From Streptomyces sp. SID12501 (GTDB lineage Bacteria; Actinomycetota; Actinomycetes; Streptomycetales; Streptomycetaceae), in assembly GCF_010550245.1 (NCBI RefSeq), contig NZ_JAAGLU010000017.1:124001-188000 (forward strand): DNA of 64,000 nucleotides. The letters run 5' to 3'. This document shows positions 24,248 to 34,032 of the stretch, one piece after another; the stretch's first letter is position 1; each line of letters starts with the position of its first letter. Under the pieces are notes generated by a model. That model ran no database searches and had not been told where the DNA came from. It saw nothing but the letters and a program-made list of their open reading frames with translations. A program made the translations under genes and the position numbers.

Positions 24248-25456
24248 TCAGCCCCGCCCGGCCACCGCCCCCGGATCGTCCAGCACCGCGCGCACCACCG
24301 AATGCGCGGCGCCCAGCAGCGGACCCTCGGGTCCCAGCCGCGACACCGAAACCGCACAGGCGGGTCCCGCCGTACGCCGGGCCAGTTCCGCCTCCAGCGA
24401 CGGCAGCAGCCACGGCGCGAGCCCGGACAGGGCACCGCCCAGGACGACGATCTCGGGGTCCAGCAGATTGACCGCCCCGGTCAGCGCGATACCGAGTGCC
24501 GTGCCGGCCTCCTCCAGGGCCCGCCGCACATCCGTGTCGCCCTGGGCGGCGCGTTCCGCGAGCAGCCCGACGCGGTCCTCTCCCGGCTCGACCCCCGCCG
24601 ATCGCAGGACCGCCTCCTCACCCGCGTACTGCTCCAGGCACCCGCGTCCACCGCACGCGCACTCCGGCCCCTCCGGACGGACCGGCACATGTCCCAACTC
24701 GCCCGCGAACCCCCGCGTTCCACGCAGCAGCCGCCCGTCCACGACCACCGCCGCGCCGATGCCGATCTCGGCCGACACATGCAGGAAGTCGGGCGGAGTG
24801 CCGTCTCCGAGCCAGAGTTCCGCCAGCGCGCCGAGATTGGCCTCGTTGTCGACGGTCAGCGGGAACACTGCGGGCAGGAGCGCGCCGAGATCCGTGTCGT
24901 GCCAGTCGAGGTTGGGGGCGCGGACGACCGTGCGCCCGTCGCGGGCCACGAGCCCCGGCACGGCGACCGCGAGACCGGCCGGCCACAGGCCCTCGCGCTC
25001 CACCTCGGCGATCACCTCTCGCACCAACCCGGTCAGTTCCTCGATCACCGGTTCGGGGGAGCGCCCGCGGTTGGCGCCGTGGCGCACGGCGCGCGCCCGC
25101 ACCGCGCCCCGCAGATCGACCGCGCAGACCGCGAGATGGTCGACACCGACCTCCGCGCCGATCCCGGCGGGACCACGCCCGCTCACGGCGAGCGCCGACC
25201 CGGGGCGCCCGACCCGGCCGGGCCGCTCGGGGCCCAGCTCTTCGAGCAGCCCGGAGCGGATCAGTTCGTCCACGAGCGTCGAGACCGCCGCCCGGGTCAG
25301 CCCGATGCGTGAGGCGACCCCGGCACGGGACAGCTGCCCCTCGGCGCTGACGGTGTGCATCACGCGCGCGAGGTTGCGGCGGCGCATGCCTTGCTGCGTA
25401 TCGGGCAGCCGGGCGCCGGCGCCGGGCGGACGGGCCTCGTGCAGCGGTGCGGTCAT
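24248..25456 (-). CDS. xylR: ROK-family repressor of the xylose locus
   Basis: A 402-residue ROK regulator. The N-terminal winged helix spans about residues 25-75 (LSRAGVASRIGLTRAAVSTL). The ROK sugar domain carries LDWHDTDLGALL and the zinc motif ECACGGRGCLEQYAG. Such repressors leave the operator when xylose binds. It lies next to xylB and xylA. The symbol follows from position and family; direct control of xylA is inferred from the adjacent operator candidates. Confidence 0.88.
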   Translation of the reverse strand: MTAPLHEARPPGAGARLPDTQQGMRRRNLARVMHTVSAEGQLSRAGVASRIGLTRAAVSTLVDELIRSGLLEELGPERPGRVGRPGSALAVSGRGPAGIGAEVGVDHLAVCAVDLRGAVRARAVRHGANRGRSPEPVIEELTGLVREVIAEVEREGLWPAGLAVAVPGLVARDGRTVVRAPNLDWHDTDLGALLPAVFPLTVDNEANLGALAELWLGDGTPPDFLHVSAEIGIGAAVVVDGRLLRGTRGFAGELGHVPVRPEGPECACGGRGCLEQYAGEEAVLRSAGVEPGEDRVGLLAERAAQGDTDVRRALEEAGTALGIALTGAVNLLDPEIVVLGGALSGLAPWLLPSLEAELARRTAGPACAVSVSRLGPEGPLLGAAHSVVRAVLDDPGAVAGRG

Positions 25457-25588
25457 GCCTCCGTCAGTCCTCGGTCGGTGTCCGTGAGCCGACGTTCGCG
25501 GACATACGTACGTCCGCGTCAGGGGCGGTCGGCGTCCTTCGGCGGAAGTCGGTTCGGCTCCGTCGGTTCGTGTTCGTCCCTCGGACCG

Positions 25589-27034
25589 TCAGACGGCGTC
25601 CGTCCCCCGTTCCAGCAGCGGCGATGCGTCGGAGAGTACCCCGGCGATCCGGTCCAGCGTCGCCTGGTCCCGCTCCACCGCGTCCAGTACCGGCCCCCGG
25701 GCCGTGTCCCAGCGGCGGGCCACCGCGGCCGGGTCCTCGCCGGTCAGCAGGCCCGCCGCCTGTGCCGCGGCGCCGAGCGCGACCAGTTCCTTGGCCTCGG
25801 GCACCTGGACGGGCCGCCCGGACAGCCGGCGTACGGTCTCCTGCCAGGCCGTACCGCGCGCGCCGCCGCCGATCAGCAGCAGCGGTGCCGAGCGGTCCGC
25901 ATCCGCGTCGAGCACCAGATCGAGGGCGCCGAGAAGCGAGTGCACCGCCCCGTCGTACGCGGCCTGGAGCAGTTGTCCGCCCGTCGTGTCGTGACGAAGC
26001 CCGTGCAGCAGCCCCGAGGCACCCGGCAGGTTGGGCGTGCGCTCGCCGTCCAGGTAGGGCAGGAGGGTGACGGCCGTACCGGGTTCGACGGCCTCGCGGT
26101 CCAGGCCGAGCAGGGTCGCGACGCGGTCGACAGCGAGCGTGCAGTTGAGCGTGCAGGCCAGCGGCAGCCAGTCGCCGCGTGCGTCGGCGAAGCCCGCGAC
26201 GGTGCCGGTCGGGTCGGCGGGCCGGTGCGTCGAGACCGCGTACACCGTGCCCGACGTGCCGAGGCTCAGTACCGGAGTGCCGGGGCGCAGACCGAGGCCC
26301 AGCGCGGCTGCGGCGTTGTCCCCGGTGCCCGCGGCGACCAGGGTGCCCTTGGAGAAGGGCAGATCATGGCCGTCACGGACGGTCCCGGCGACCTCACCCG
26401 GCCGGACCACCCGCGGCAGCAGCGCGGGGTCGAGCCCCACGTGCGCGAGCACCTCCGCGTCGTAGGCCTCCGTCCCGGACGCCCACCAGCCCGTGCCGGA
26501 GGCGTCGCCGCGGTCGGTGGTGCCCTGGCCCGTGAGACGCTCGGTGAGGTAGTCGTGGGGGAGCCGTACGGCCTTGACGGCGCGAACCGCCTCCGGCTCG
26601 TGCTCCGCCAGCCAGGCCCACTTCGTGACGGTGAAGGAGGCTCCCGGGACGCTTCCGGTGCGCTCCGCCCAGGTCTTCGCGCCGCCGAGTTCCTCGACCA
26701 GCCGACGGGCCTGGGGTGCCGAGCGAACGTCGTTCCACAGCAGCGCCGGACGAACCGGCTCGCCGTGGGCGTCCAGGGTGACGAGCCCGTGCTGCTGGCC
26801 GCCGATCGACACGGCGGCGGCCTCGCGTGCCGCGTCACCGCATTGGCTCAGTGCCTCGCACAGGGCGTTCCACCACTGCCGCGGGTCGCTCTCGCGGCCT
26901 GCCCCGGTGGTGACGGTGTGCGGTGCCTGGCCGCTCGCCACGACCTGCCCGGTGGCCGCGTCGACGACCAGCGCCTTGGTGGACTGGGTCGACGTGTCCA
27001 CGCCGACGACGAGCGGACCCTCGGCTGCTGACAT
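25589..27034 (-). CDS. xylB: Xylulokinase
   Basis: A 481-residue FGGY-family kinase. VVGVDTSTQSTKALVVD at the N-terminus is the ATP-binding phosphate loop, IGGQQHGLV and the LWNDVRS segment bind the pentulose, and LLIGGGARGTAWQETV belongs to the C-terminal ATPase half. It phosphorylates D-xylulose for the pentose phosphate pathway. It is divergent from xylA with 202 bp between starts, and the downstream ROK gene is on the same strand 132 bp away. Confidence 0.94.
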   Translation of the reverse strand: MSAAEGPLVVGVDTSTQSTKALVVDAATGQVVASGQAPHTVTTGAGRESDPRQWWNALCEALSQCGDAAREAAAVSIGGQQHGLVTLDAHGEPVRPALLWNDVRSAPQARRLVEELGGAKTWAERTGSVPGASFTVTKWAWLAEHEPEAVRAVKAVRLPHDYLTERLTGQGTTDRGDASGTGWWASGTEAYDAEVLAHVGLDPALLPRVVRPGEVAGTVRDGHDLPFSKGTLVAAGTGDNAAAALGLGLRPGTPVLSLGTSGTVYAVSTHRPADPTGTVAGFADARGDWLPLACTLNCTLAVDRVATLLGLDREAVEPGTAVTLLPYLDGERTPNLPGASGLLHGLRHDTTGGQLLQAAYDGAVHSLLGALDLVLDADADRSAPLLLIGGGARGTAWQETVRRLSGRPVQVPEAKELVALGAAAQAAGLLTGEDPAAVARRWDTARGPVLDAVERDQATLDRIAGVLSDASPLLERGTDAV

Positions 27035-27135
27035 CGGGTTCTCCCTCTTCCGCGGCTTCGCGGGATCTGGCCTGGTGTTTTCCGGTGCTTGTCCGGGTCG
27101 CGGCGACCCGTCCCCACCCTCAGTCTCTGCTCAGG

Positions 27136-27197
27136 GAAACGTTTCAGGGACACGTTGTCTCTTCCCAGAGATGCTTCCGCATACTAATTTGTAAACT
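27136..27197. promoter_or_regulatory. Operator candidates between xylB and xylA
   Basis: GAAACGTTTC at 27136-27145 is a perfect palindrome of the LacI/cre type. Further on, at 27181-27197, lies an AT-rich ATACTAATTTGTAAAC stretch, much like ROK/XylR operators built from TTAGT/ACTAA and AAT elements. Both lie in the divergent promoter region. The first could mediate carbon control and the second xylose control; these roles are inferred. Confidence 0.5.
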
Positions 27198-27236
27198 GCC
27201 ATGACGAAATAGTCGGAGCAAGCAAGGAGCCGCGGC

Positions 27237-28403
27237 ATGAACTACCAGCCCACCCCCGAGGACAGGTTCACCTTCGGCCTGTGGACCGTCGGCTGGCAGG
27301 GACGGGACCCGTTCGGTGACGCCACCCGCCGTGCCCTCGACCCGGTCGAGACAGTGCAGCGTCTGTCCGAGCTCGGTGCACACGGAGTGACCTTCCACGA
27401 CGACGACCTGATTCCCTTCGGGTCCTCGGACGCCGAGCGCGAGTCGCACATCAAGCGCTTCCGCCAAGCCCTCGACGCGACCGGCATGAAGGTGCCGATG
27501 GCCACTACCAACCTCTTCACGCACCCCGTCTTCAAGGACGGCGCGTTCACCGCCAACGACCGTGAGGTCCGCCGCTACGCGCTGCGCAAGACGATCCGCA
27601 ACATCGACCTCGCGGTCGAACTCGGCGCGGAGACCTACGTGGCCTGGGGTGGCCGGGAAGGCGCCGAGTCCGGCGCCGCCAAGGACGTACGGGTCGCGCT
27701 CGACCGTATGAAGGAGGCCTTCGACCTCCTCGGCGAGTACGTGATCTCTCAGGGCTACGACCTGAAGTTCGCGATCGAGCCCAAGCCCAACGAGCCGCGC
27801 GGCGACATCCTGCTGCCGACGGTCGGCCACGCCCTGGCCTTCATCGAGCGCCTGGAGCGCCCGGAGATGTACGGCGTCAACCCCGAGGTCGGCCACGAGC
27901 AGATGGCCGGGCTGAACTTCCCGCACGGCATCGCCCAGGCCCTGTGGGCGGGCAAGCTCTTCCACATCGACCTCAACGGTCAGTCCGGCATCAAGTACGA
28001 CCAGGACCTGCGCTTCGGCGCCGGTGACCTGCGTGCCGCCTTCTGGCTGGTCGACCTCCTGGAGATCGCCGGTTACGCGGGTCCGAAGCACTTCGACTTC
28101 AAGCCGCCGCGGACCGAGGACCTCGACGGCGTGTGGGCTTCGGCGGCCGGATGCATGCGCAACTACCTCATCCTGAAGGAGCGGACGGCCGCCTTCCGCG
28201 CCGACCCGGAGGTCCAGGCGGCGCTGCGCGCCTCGCGTCTGGACGAGCTGGCGCAGCAGACGGCGGCGGACGGTCTGGCGGGCCTGCTCGCGGACCGCTC
28301 GGCCTTCGAGGAGTTCGACGTGGAGGCGACGGCCGCGCGCGGGATGGCCTTCGAGCAGCTCGACCAGCTGGCCATGGATCATCTGCTGGGCGCGCGAGGT
28401 TGA
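27237..28403 (+). CDS. xylA: Xylose isomerase (glucose isomerase)
   Basis: A 388-residue class I xylose isomerase, the usual Streptomyces length. The catalytic histidine lies in VTFHDDDLIPFG, metal ligands in KFAIEPKPNEPRGD and NPEVGHEQMAGLNFPHG, and FHIDLNGQSGIKYDQDL forms the rest of the two-metal site. It interconverts D-xylose and D-xylulose. ATG at 27237 has GGAG upstream. It is divergent from xylB. Confidence 0.97.
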   Translation: MNYQPTPEDRFTFGLWTVGWQGRDPFGDATRRALDPVETVQRLSELGAHGVTFHDDDLIPFGSSDAERESHIKRFRQALDATGMKVPMATTNLFTHPVFKDGAFTANDREVRRYALRKTIRNIDLAVELGAETYVAWGGREGAESGAAKDVRVALDRMKEAFDLLGEYVISQGYDLKFAIEPKPNEPRGDILLPTVGHALAFIERLERPEMYGVNPEVGHEQMAGLNFPHGIAQALWAGKLFHIDLNGQSGIKYDQDLRFGAGDLRAAFWLVDLLEIAGYAGPKHFDFKPPRTEDLDGVWASAAGCMRNYLILKERTAAFRADPEVQAALRASRLDELAQQTAADGLAGLLADRSAFEEFDVEATAARGMAFEQLDQLAMDHLLGARG

Positions 28404-28594
28404 GTCGTGAGCCGGGGGTGCCTGTCCACCGATGGGCGTCCCCGGTCACTGGCGCATACAACTGTGCCCCGGTTGATCCCCTGTGACCGGACCTGACGCG
28501 GATTTCTCCGGAATGGTGCGATCCATGGCATGAGTCCGTATCAACTTCCGTGTGGGGGTCGCGGGCTGACCGGTTCGCGGCGAGTCTTGGCGGT

Positions 28595-29461
28595 ATGGCC
28601 ATGCCACCCGTACCGCCTCAGCCGCCCGGGCCACCGGGAGACAGTCCGCCTCCGGGCGGTGGCTTCGGCCCGCCCTCCGGGGGAGGCTACGGAAGCGGTG
28701 GCTTCGGCCCTCCTCCTGGAGGCTACGGACCGCCTACGCAGGGCGGCGGGGGCTGGCTGCCTCCGCCGGTGCCGCCCGAACCGCCCGACGGCCAGGGCGG
28801 TCACCGAAGCCCCGGCAGGCGTCCGAGCCCTCTGTTCATCCTGCTCGCAGCGGTCGTCGCGGTCGGAGTCGTCGTCGTGGTGGTGCTCATGTTCTCTGGA
28901 GGCGACGGCACCCCGGACAAGAACCCGCCCGGAAGCAGTCGGAGCTCAAGCGGAACCCCCGAGCCGTCGTTCGGCATCCCGACCGAACTGCCCACCAGGC
29001 TTCCCACCAAACTGCCCACGTTGCCTTCCGGGCTTCCGTCCGAGTTCCCCACCGACCTGCCGTCCGAGTTCCCGAGCGACCTGGAGTCGCTCATCCCGCT
29101 GGCCGGCGACGAAGTGCCGTACTACATGCTGCGAACCGGCGACTGCTTCAACGCCGATGCCGCCCATCCCGGACAGGCCGCGAAGCGCGCCTGCGCGGAT
29201 CCGCATGACGCCGAGGTCGTGAAGGTGGCCGAACTCGAAGGCGGTTACGCGACGGACGCCGCACTGAAGAACGCCGCCTATGCCCTGTGTCGGCCAACCC
29301 TGGAACGCGAGGCGGCAGAACAGCCCGCAGGTAGCGTCCAGGGCAGCCTGGTGCAGTATCCGGACACCACGGGCTACCGGGTGGGCATCGACAACGTCGC
29401 GTGCAGCCTGGCCGGTGACCTCGGCCCCGACACCCGGAAACTCACCACACCACTGACCTGA
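28595..29461 (+). CDS. Proline/glycine-rich single-span membrane protein with septum-formation-like C-terminus
   Basis: About 288 residues. Residues 1-65 are a P/G-rich cytoplasmic tail. One transmembrane helix follows near residues 78-100 (PLFILLAAVVAVGVVVVVV), then a low-complexity P/T/S/L linker with repeats such as LPTRLPTKLPTLP. The folded C-terminal domain starts at VPYYMLRTGDCFN with conserved cysteines (GDCF, RACADPHDAEVV, LCRPTLE, VACSL), a pattern like septum-formation (DUF4190-linked) proteins. Extracytoplasmic role unknown. Two ATGs (28595, 28601) are possible starts. Confidence 0.75.
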   Translation: MAMPPVPPQPPGPPGDSPPPGGGFGPPSGGGYGSGGFGPPPGGYGPPTQGGGGWLPPPVPPEPPDGQGGHRSPGRRPSPLFILLAAVVAVGVVVVVVLMFSGGDGTPDKNPPGSSRSSSGTPEPSFGIPTELPTRLPTKLPTLPSGLPSEFPTDLPSEFPSDLESLIPLAGDEVPYYMLRTGDCFNADAAHPGQAAKRACADPHDAEVVKVAELEGGYATDAALKNAAYALCRPTLEREAAEQPAGSVQGSLVQYPDTTGYRVGIDNVACSLAGDLGPDTRKLTTPLT

Positions 29462-29577
29462 CGGCCCGGCGGATCGAGATCCACGCGTGCGTGCCGCTCG
29501 TCGGGTCGCCTTCTCCCGGTCTGAACCGGCAGGAATGGCGGCCCGACCCGTCGCACTCCTCCCCTTTCGCGAGGTCC

Positions 29578-30921
29578 CTAAAGGGATTCCTCCTCAGCTG
29601 TGCGCCCCATCGAGGCCAGCGCGGTCCCCGGGTCCTGAGCTGCCCGTCCGGCGAGCACCCAACGGCCACTCTGCTTCCGATACGGCCACCAGCGACCGTC
29701 ACGCCCCAGACGCAGCTGGCTGCCCGCGCCGACCACCGTCCACCGGTTGCGGGCAGCCCGCAGCACCGGCCGCTCGTCCTCGTCCCAGGCCGAGTCGAGC
29801 GCGGTACGCGCGCGTGCGAGCACCTCGCCCTCGACCGTCCACTCCTCCTCCAGGACCGACAACGCCGCCGCGCCACCGGACCGCCAGGCGCAGACGGCCG
29901 ACGCCAACTGCTCCCGGCCGCGCCCCGATCCCACCGCGAGCCGGTCCGAAACGGTCTCCGAAGGGCTGTCCACGGCCAGTCGAACCGCGTCCTGAGTCAT
30001 CGTCAACTCCGCCTCGACCGGCCGCTGTCCATGACCGGCCCCGAGCGCCTCGGCGAGCAGCCGATGTGCCTCCACGGCCGTCCGCGCGGCCAGGAACTCC
30101 AGCGCGCCGGCGTCCACCCCGGGCGCGGGCGGAACGTCGGTGTCCAGGGTCGGCGGTGCCCCGGGCGCATCGGGCAGCGGAGGCAGAGCGGGCAGCGCCT
30201 GGAGGATGTCCCCGGCCTCGTACGCCTCTGCCGCGTCCACGCCCTCCGGCCCGGCGGACCCGTCGGCGGGCACAGCGCCACGGCTCTGTACGTCGTCCAG
30301 CAGGGCGCGTTCGCCGCGTCCCCTCATCAGCAGCAGGACGAAGGGGTCCTGGTCCAGCAGCCGCGCCACCTGGTAACAGAGAGCGGCCGTATGGCCGCAG
30401 TGGTCCCAGGCGCCGCAGTCGCACTCCGGCTCCAGATCACCTATGCCGGGCAGGAGTTCGACTCCGGCGGCAGCGGAGTCCTCCACCAGGTGCGGGGGCA
30501 TGTCCCGGTCGAGCAGGGCCGCGATGTGGCCGGCCCGCTCGACCGCCATGTCCAGAAAGCGGTCCCACTGTTCGTCGGACAGCTCCTGCAGCAGGACGTC
30601 GGAGCGGTGCGTGGTGAGGTCGCGGTCCTGGACGACGGCGGTGATGCGTCCCGGGCGTACCGACACGGCGCCCACGGCTCCCGCGCGCGCGAGCCGGCGG
30701 CCCGCCCGCACCTGTTCCGAGTCCAGCGCCGCGTCCTCCAGAGACTTCAGCCAGGCACGCCCCCACCACGTGTCGGCGAAACCGCGCCCTTGTGGGGGAG
30801 GCAGCGCGGCGAACGTGCGCTCCGGGTCGGCGTCGGGCGCGTCACTCCCGTACGCCTCGCTGTCGTAGTCGTCACCGCTGTGCCCGTCGCCGTTGTGCTG
30901 GTCACTGCCGTGCTGATTCAT
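29578..30921 (-). CDS. SWIM zinc-finger protein, partner of SNF2 helicase
   Basis: A 447-residue protein. GFADTWWGRAWLKSLEDAAL near residue 40 is the conserved opening of this actinobacterial family. The SWIM zinc finger follows near residue 165, ECDCGAWDHCGHTAALC, with the CxC and CxH ligands. The rest is acidic and helical, function unknown. The ATG at 30921 overlaps the stop of the SNF2 gene (ATGA), so the two are co-translated and probably act together on DNA. Confidence 0.85.
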   Translation of the reverse strand: MNQHGSDQHNGDGHSGDDYDSEAYGSDAPDADPERTFAALPPPQGRGFADTWWGRAWLKSLEDAALDSEQVRAGRRLARAGAVGAVSVRPGRITAVVQDRDLTTHRSDVLLQELSDEQWDRFLDMAVERAGHIAALLDRDMPPHLVEDSAAAGVELLPGIGDLEPECDCGAWDHCGHTAALCYQVARLLDQDPFVLLLMRGRGERALLDDVQSRGAVPADGSAGPEGVDAAEAYEAGDILQALPALPPLPDAPGAPPTLDTDVPPAPGVDAGALEFLAARTAVEAHRLLAEALGAGHGQRPVEAELTMTQDAVRLAVDSPSETVSDRLAVGSGRGREQLASAVCAWRSGGAAALSVLEEEWTVEGEVLARARTALDSAWDEDERPVLRAARNRWTVVGAGSQLRLGRDGRWWPYRKQSGRWVLAGRAAQDPGTALASMGRTAEEESL

Positions 30922-33803
30922 CGCGCGTCCCCTCGAAGCCGCACCAGGTCGGCCAGTTCGGTGTCCGTGAGTTCCGTGAGCGCGGCCTCGCCGGAGCCGA
31001 GCACCGCGTCGGCCAGTGCCCGCTTGCGGTTCAGCATCTCGGCGATGCGGTCCTCGATCGTGCCCTCGGCGATCAGCCGGTGCACCTGCACGGGGCGGCT
31101 CTGGCCGATGCGGTACGCGCGGTCCGTGGCCTGGGCCTCGACCGCGGGGTTCCACCAGCGGTCGTAGTGCACGACGTGCTCGGCCCTGGTCAGGTTCAGG
31201 CCCGTGCCGGCGGCCTTCAACGACAGCAGGAAGACGGGTACTTCACCCTCCTGGAAACGCTCCACCATCGCCTCGCGTTCCGCGACGGGCGTGCCGCCGT
31301 GGAGGAACTGTGTGGGCACTCCGCGTGCCGCCAGATGCTGTTCCAGGAGCCGCGCCATTTGCACGTACTGGGTGAAGACCAGAACGCTCGCTCCCTCGGA
31401 GAGGATGGTGTCGAGCAACTCGTCCAGCAGCTCCAGTTTCCCGGAGCGTCCCGCGATTTTCGGTCGGTCCTCCTTGAGGAACTGCGCCGGATGGTTGCAA
31501 ATCTGCTTCAGGCCGGTCAGCAGCTTCACGATCAGCCCGCGCCGCACCATGTTGTCGGCGCCGGAGATCTCCGCGAGCGTCTCCCGCACCACGGCTTCGT
31601 ACAACCCTGCCTGCTCCCTGGTGAGTGACACGGCACGGTCGGTCTCCGTCTTCGGCGGCAGCTCGGGAGCGATACCCGGGTCCGACTTGCGCCGCCGCAG
31701 CAGGAACGGGCGTACGAGCCGGGTCAGACGTTCGGCGGCGGCCGGGTCCTGACCGCCCTCGACGGACTGCGCGTACCGCGAGCGGAATGTGCCGAGTCGG
31801 CCCAGCAGTCCCGGAGTCGTCCAGTCGAGGATCGCCCACAGTTCCGACAGGTTGTTCTCCACGGGGGTGCCGGTGAGCGCCACGCGTGCGCGTGCACCGA
31901 TGGAACGCAGCTCCCGGGCCGTCTCCGAGTACGGGTTCTTGACGTGCTGGGCCTCGTCCGCCACGACCATGCCCCACGGCACCTCGGCCAGCCGCCGCGC
32001 GTCCAGGCGCATCGTGCCGTACGTGGTGAGCACGAACTCGCCGTCGGCCAGTGCCTCCAGACTGCGCCGGGACCCGTGGAAGCGGCTTACGGGCGTACCG
32101 GGCGCGAACCGTTCGATCTCGCGCTGCCAGTTGCCCATCAGGGACGTCGGACAGACGACGAGCGTGGGCCCCGCTGCCGACGCGTCGGTCTGCCGGTGCA
32201 GATGCAACGCGATCAACGTGATCGTCTTGCCGAGTCCCATGTCGTCGGCCAGACAGCAGCCGAGGCCCAGGGATGTCATCCGGGCCAGCCAGTTGAGGCC
32301 CCGCAGCTGGTAGTCGCGCAGTGTGGCGGCGAGCGCGGCAGGCTGACCGACAGGGTCCTGTGCGTCCGGGTCCGAGATACGGTCCCGCAAGGCCGCCAGC
32401 CACCCGGTGGGCCGCACCTCGACCGGGCGGCCGTCGACCTCGGTGGAGCCTGTCAGAGCGGCGCTGAGGGCGTCGACGGGGGTGATCTTGCGGTCCTGCT
32501 GCGCGTGGGCGCGGCGCACCTCGCGAGGGTCGACGAGGACCCACTGGTCACGCAGGCGGACCACGGGGCGGTTCGCCTCGGCGAGCCGGTCCAGCTCTTC
32601 GCGCGTGAGCTGCTGGTCGCCCAGTGCGAACCACCAGTTGAAGGCGAGGAGCGCGTCGGCGGACAGGAACGACGGCGTGTCCGACGGGACCTTCTCGGGG
32701 CCCGTGCCGTCGTCGGGCGGGCCGACGACCGCGCGGGCCGTCAGCTTGCGGGCCAGCTCCTTGGGCCAGTGCACCTCGACCCCGGCGGCGGAAAGGGTGC
32801 GGGCGCCTTCCCCGAGCAGTTCACTGACCTCTTCGTCGGCCAGGTCGACGGCGTCCGGCACGGCGGCCGAGAGCAGAGGAGCGAGCGGTGGCCAGGTCCG
32901 GGCCGCACGGCGCAGCGTGAGCAGGGCGTCCATCCGCGCCCGCGGGCCGAAGGTGCGGCCGGGGGCGGCGGCCGAAGCCCACACGTCGGCCGCGTCCGCG
33001 ACCAGTCCGGGCTCGCTCACGCTGTGTACCTGGAGTACGGCCCGGAACCGCAGTGCCGTCTCGTCCGGCCCGGCCGACGCCAGCCCCGGTACCTCCACCC
33101 GCAGTGAGATCCGTACGCCCGCGTCGTGCCCGGCGGCGACCTCGGAGGCCCACACGCGCTGCTCCGGCACGTGCTGCGGTTCCCGCACCGCGTAGGCCGC
33201 CCCGCCCGCGGCGAGCGAGGCGGCGGGGGAGCGGGGGAGCGTGTCGGCCACGGCGTCCAGGAAGGCGCGCAGCAGCCGCTCCGGGTCGGGCAACCGTGGC
33301 GGCTCCGTCCCCTCCAAGGGCACGGCATGCGCTTCCGGGGGCATCGCGAAGGCGAGTTCGCGGAGGCGCTCCAGGTCCGGCGCGCCGAGCGGTCCGGCCC
33401 GCCAGGCGTCGTGATCCTCCGCGGAGACGCCGGGCAACAGCAGTCCGCGCGCGGCCAGTTGCAGGGCGAGAACGGCGGCCGTACCCCAGAACGCCGTCGC
33501 CCTGTGGCCCTGTGCGGCGCCACGCGCCCGCGTGAGGACCGGCAACGCCTCACGCACCGGGAGCAGCACGGCGGTCACCCGTGCCGGTGCGACACCACGG
33601 TCGCCTTCCAGGATCACGGTCAGGTCGCCGACGGTTCCTGCGGCGACGGCGGGCGGCGCGTCTCCCTCGGGCCGCCAGAACGCGACCAGGCCGGCGCGGG
33701 CCGGATCGCCGGGCACGAACACGGCGCAGCAGCGGGACAGTTCGGCGATCTCGGAGGGGGTTGCCGCGGGAATCCTCTGTACAGCGATGGCCGCATTCCT
33801 CAA
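30918..33803 (-). CDS. SNF2-family DEAD/H helicase
   Basis: A 961-residue SNF2/RapA-like ATPase. The N-terminal 480 residues form the SNF2-associated (DUF3670-type) region. Walker A is LADDMGLGKTITL near residue 517, Walker B/DEAQ is in VVADEAQHVKNP near 615, ALTGTPVENNLSELW is motif III, and QATDRAYRIGQ near 892 is motif VI. It remodels or translocates on nucleic acid, likely in repair or transcription. The start shown (TTG 33803) is uncertain, since no good ribosome site precedes it. Confidence 0.9.
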   Translation of the reverse strand: MRNAAIAVQRIPAATPSEIAELSRCCAVFVPGDPARAGLVAFWRPEGDAPPAVAAGTVGDLTVILEGDRGVAPARVTAVLLPVREALPVLTRARGAAQGHRATAFWGTAAVLALQLAARGLLLPGVSAEDHDAWRAGPLGAPDLERLRELAFAMPPEAHAVPLEGTEPPRLPDPERLLRAFLDAVADTLPRSPAASLAAGGAAYAVREPQHVPEQRVWASEVAAGHDAGVRISLRVEVPGLASAGPDETALRFRAVLQVHSVSEPGLVADAADVWASAAAPGRTFGPRARMDALLTLRRAARTWPPLAPLLSAAVPDAVDLADEEVSELLGEGARTLSAAGVEVHWPKELARKLTARAVVGPPDDGTGPEKVPSDTPSFLSADALLAFNWWFALGDQQLTREELDRLAEANRPVVRLRDQWVLVDPREVRRAHAQQDRKITPVDALSAALTGSTEVDGRPVEVRPTGWLAALRDRISDPDAQDPVGQPAALAATLRDYQLRGLNWLARMTSLGLGCCLADDMGLGKTITLIALHLHRQTDASAAGPTLVVCPTSLMGNWQREIERFAPGTPVSRFHGSRRSLEALADGEFVLTTYGTMRLDARRLAEVPWGMVVADEAQHVKNPYSETARELRSIGARARVALTGTPVENNLSELWAILDWTTPGLLGRLGTFRSRYAQSVEGGQDPAAAERLTRLVRPFLLRRRKSDPGIAPELPPKTETDRAVSLTREQAGLYEAVVRETLAEISGADNMVRRGLIVKLLTGLKQICNHPAQFLKEDRPKIAGRSGKLELLDELLDTILSEGASVLVFTQYVQMARLLEQHLAARGVPTQFLHGGTPVAEREAMVERFQEGEVPVFLLSLKAAGTGLNLTRAEHVVHYDRWWNPAVEAQATDRAYRIGQSRPVQVHRLIAEGTIEDRIAEMLNRKRALADAVLGSGEAALTELTDTELADLVRLRGDAR

Positions 33804-34032
33804 AGTTGACTACTGGAGTTCGAGTCGCCGAGGGTACAGCACCCCGGCGACCTGCCCGACATCGCTTAGTGGTGACCCAGGTCACCACTCCCAGGGGTGT
33901 CTGCAACCCCCTGGCGGTAGCGGCCGTACCTCCCCCATGGACGCGGGTGGTGGCGTCATGGTCGCCAGGGGTGGCCAAGTCGTACGTTTCGTCGGGTCGG
34001 CCCGACCCCCGAAGAGACCCCGGAGCCCGACC
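33804..34032. other. Gene-free stretch upstream of SNF2
   Basis: No coding sequence, repeat or regulatory motif stands out over 229 bp. It must hold the leftward SNF2 promoter and is bordered on the right by the desaturase remnant. Confidence 0.5.
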
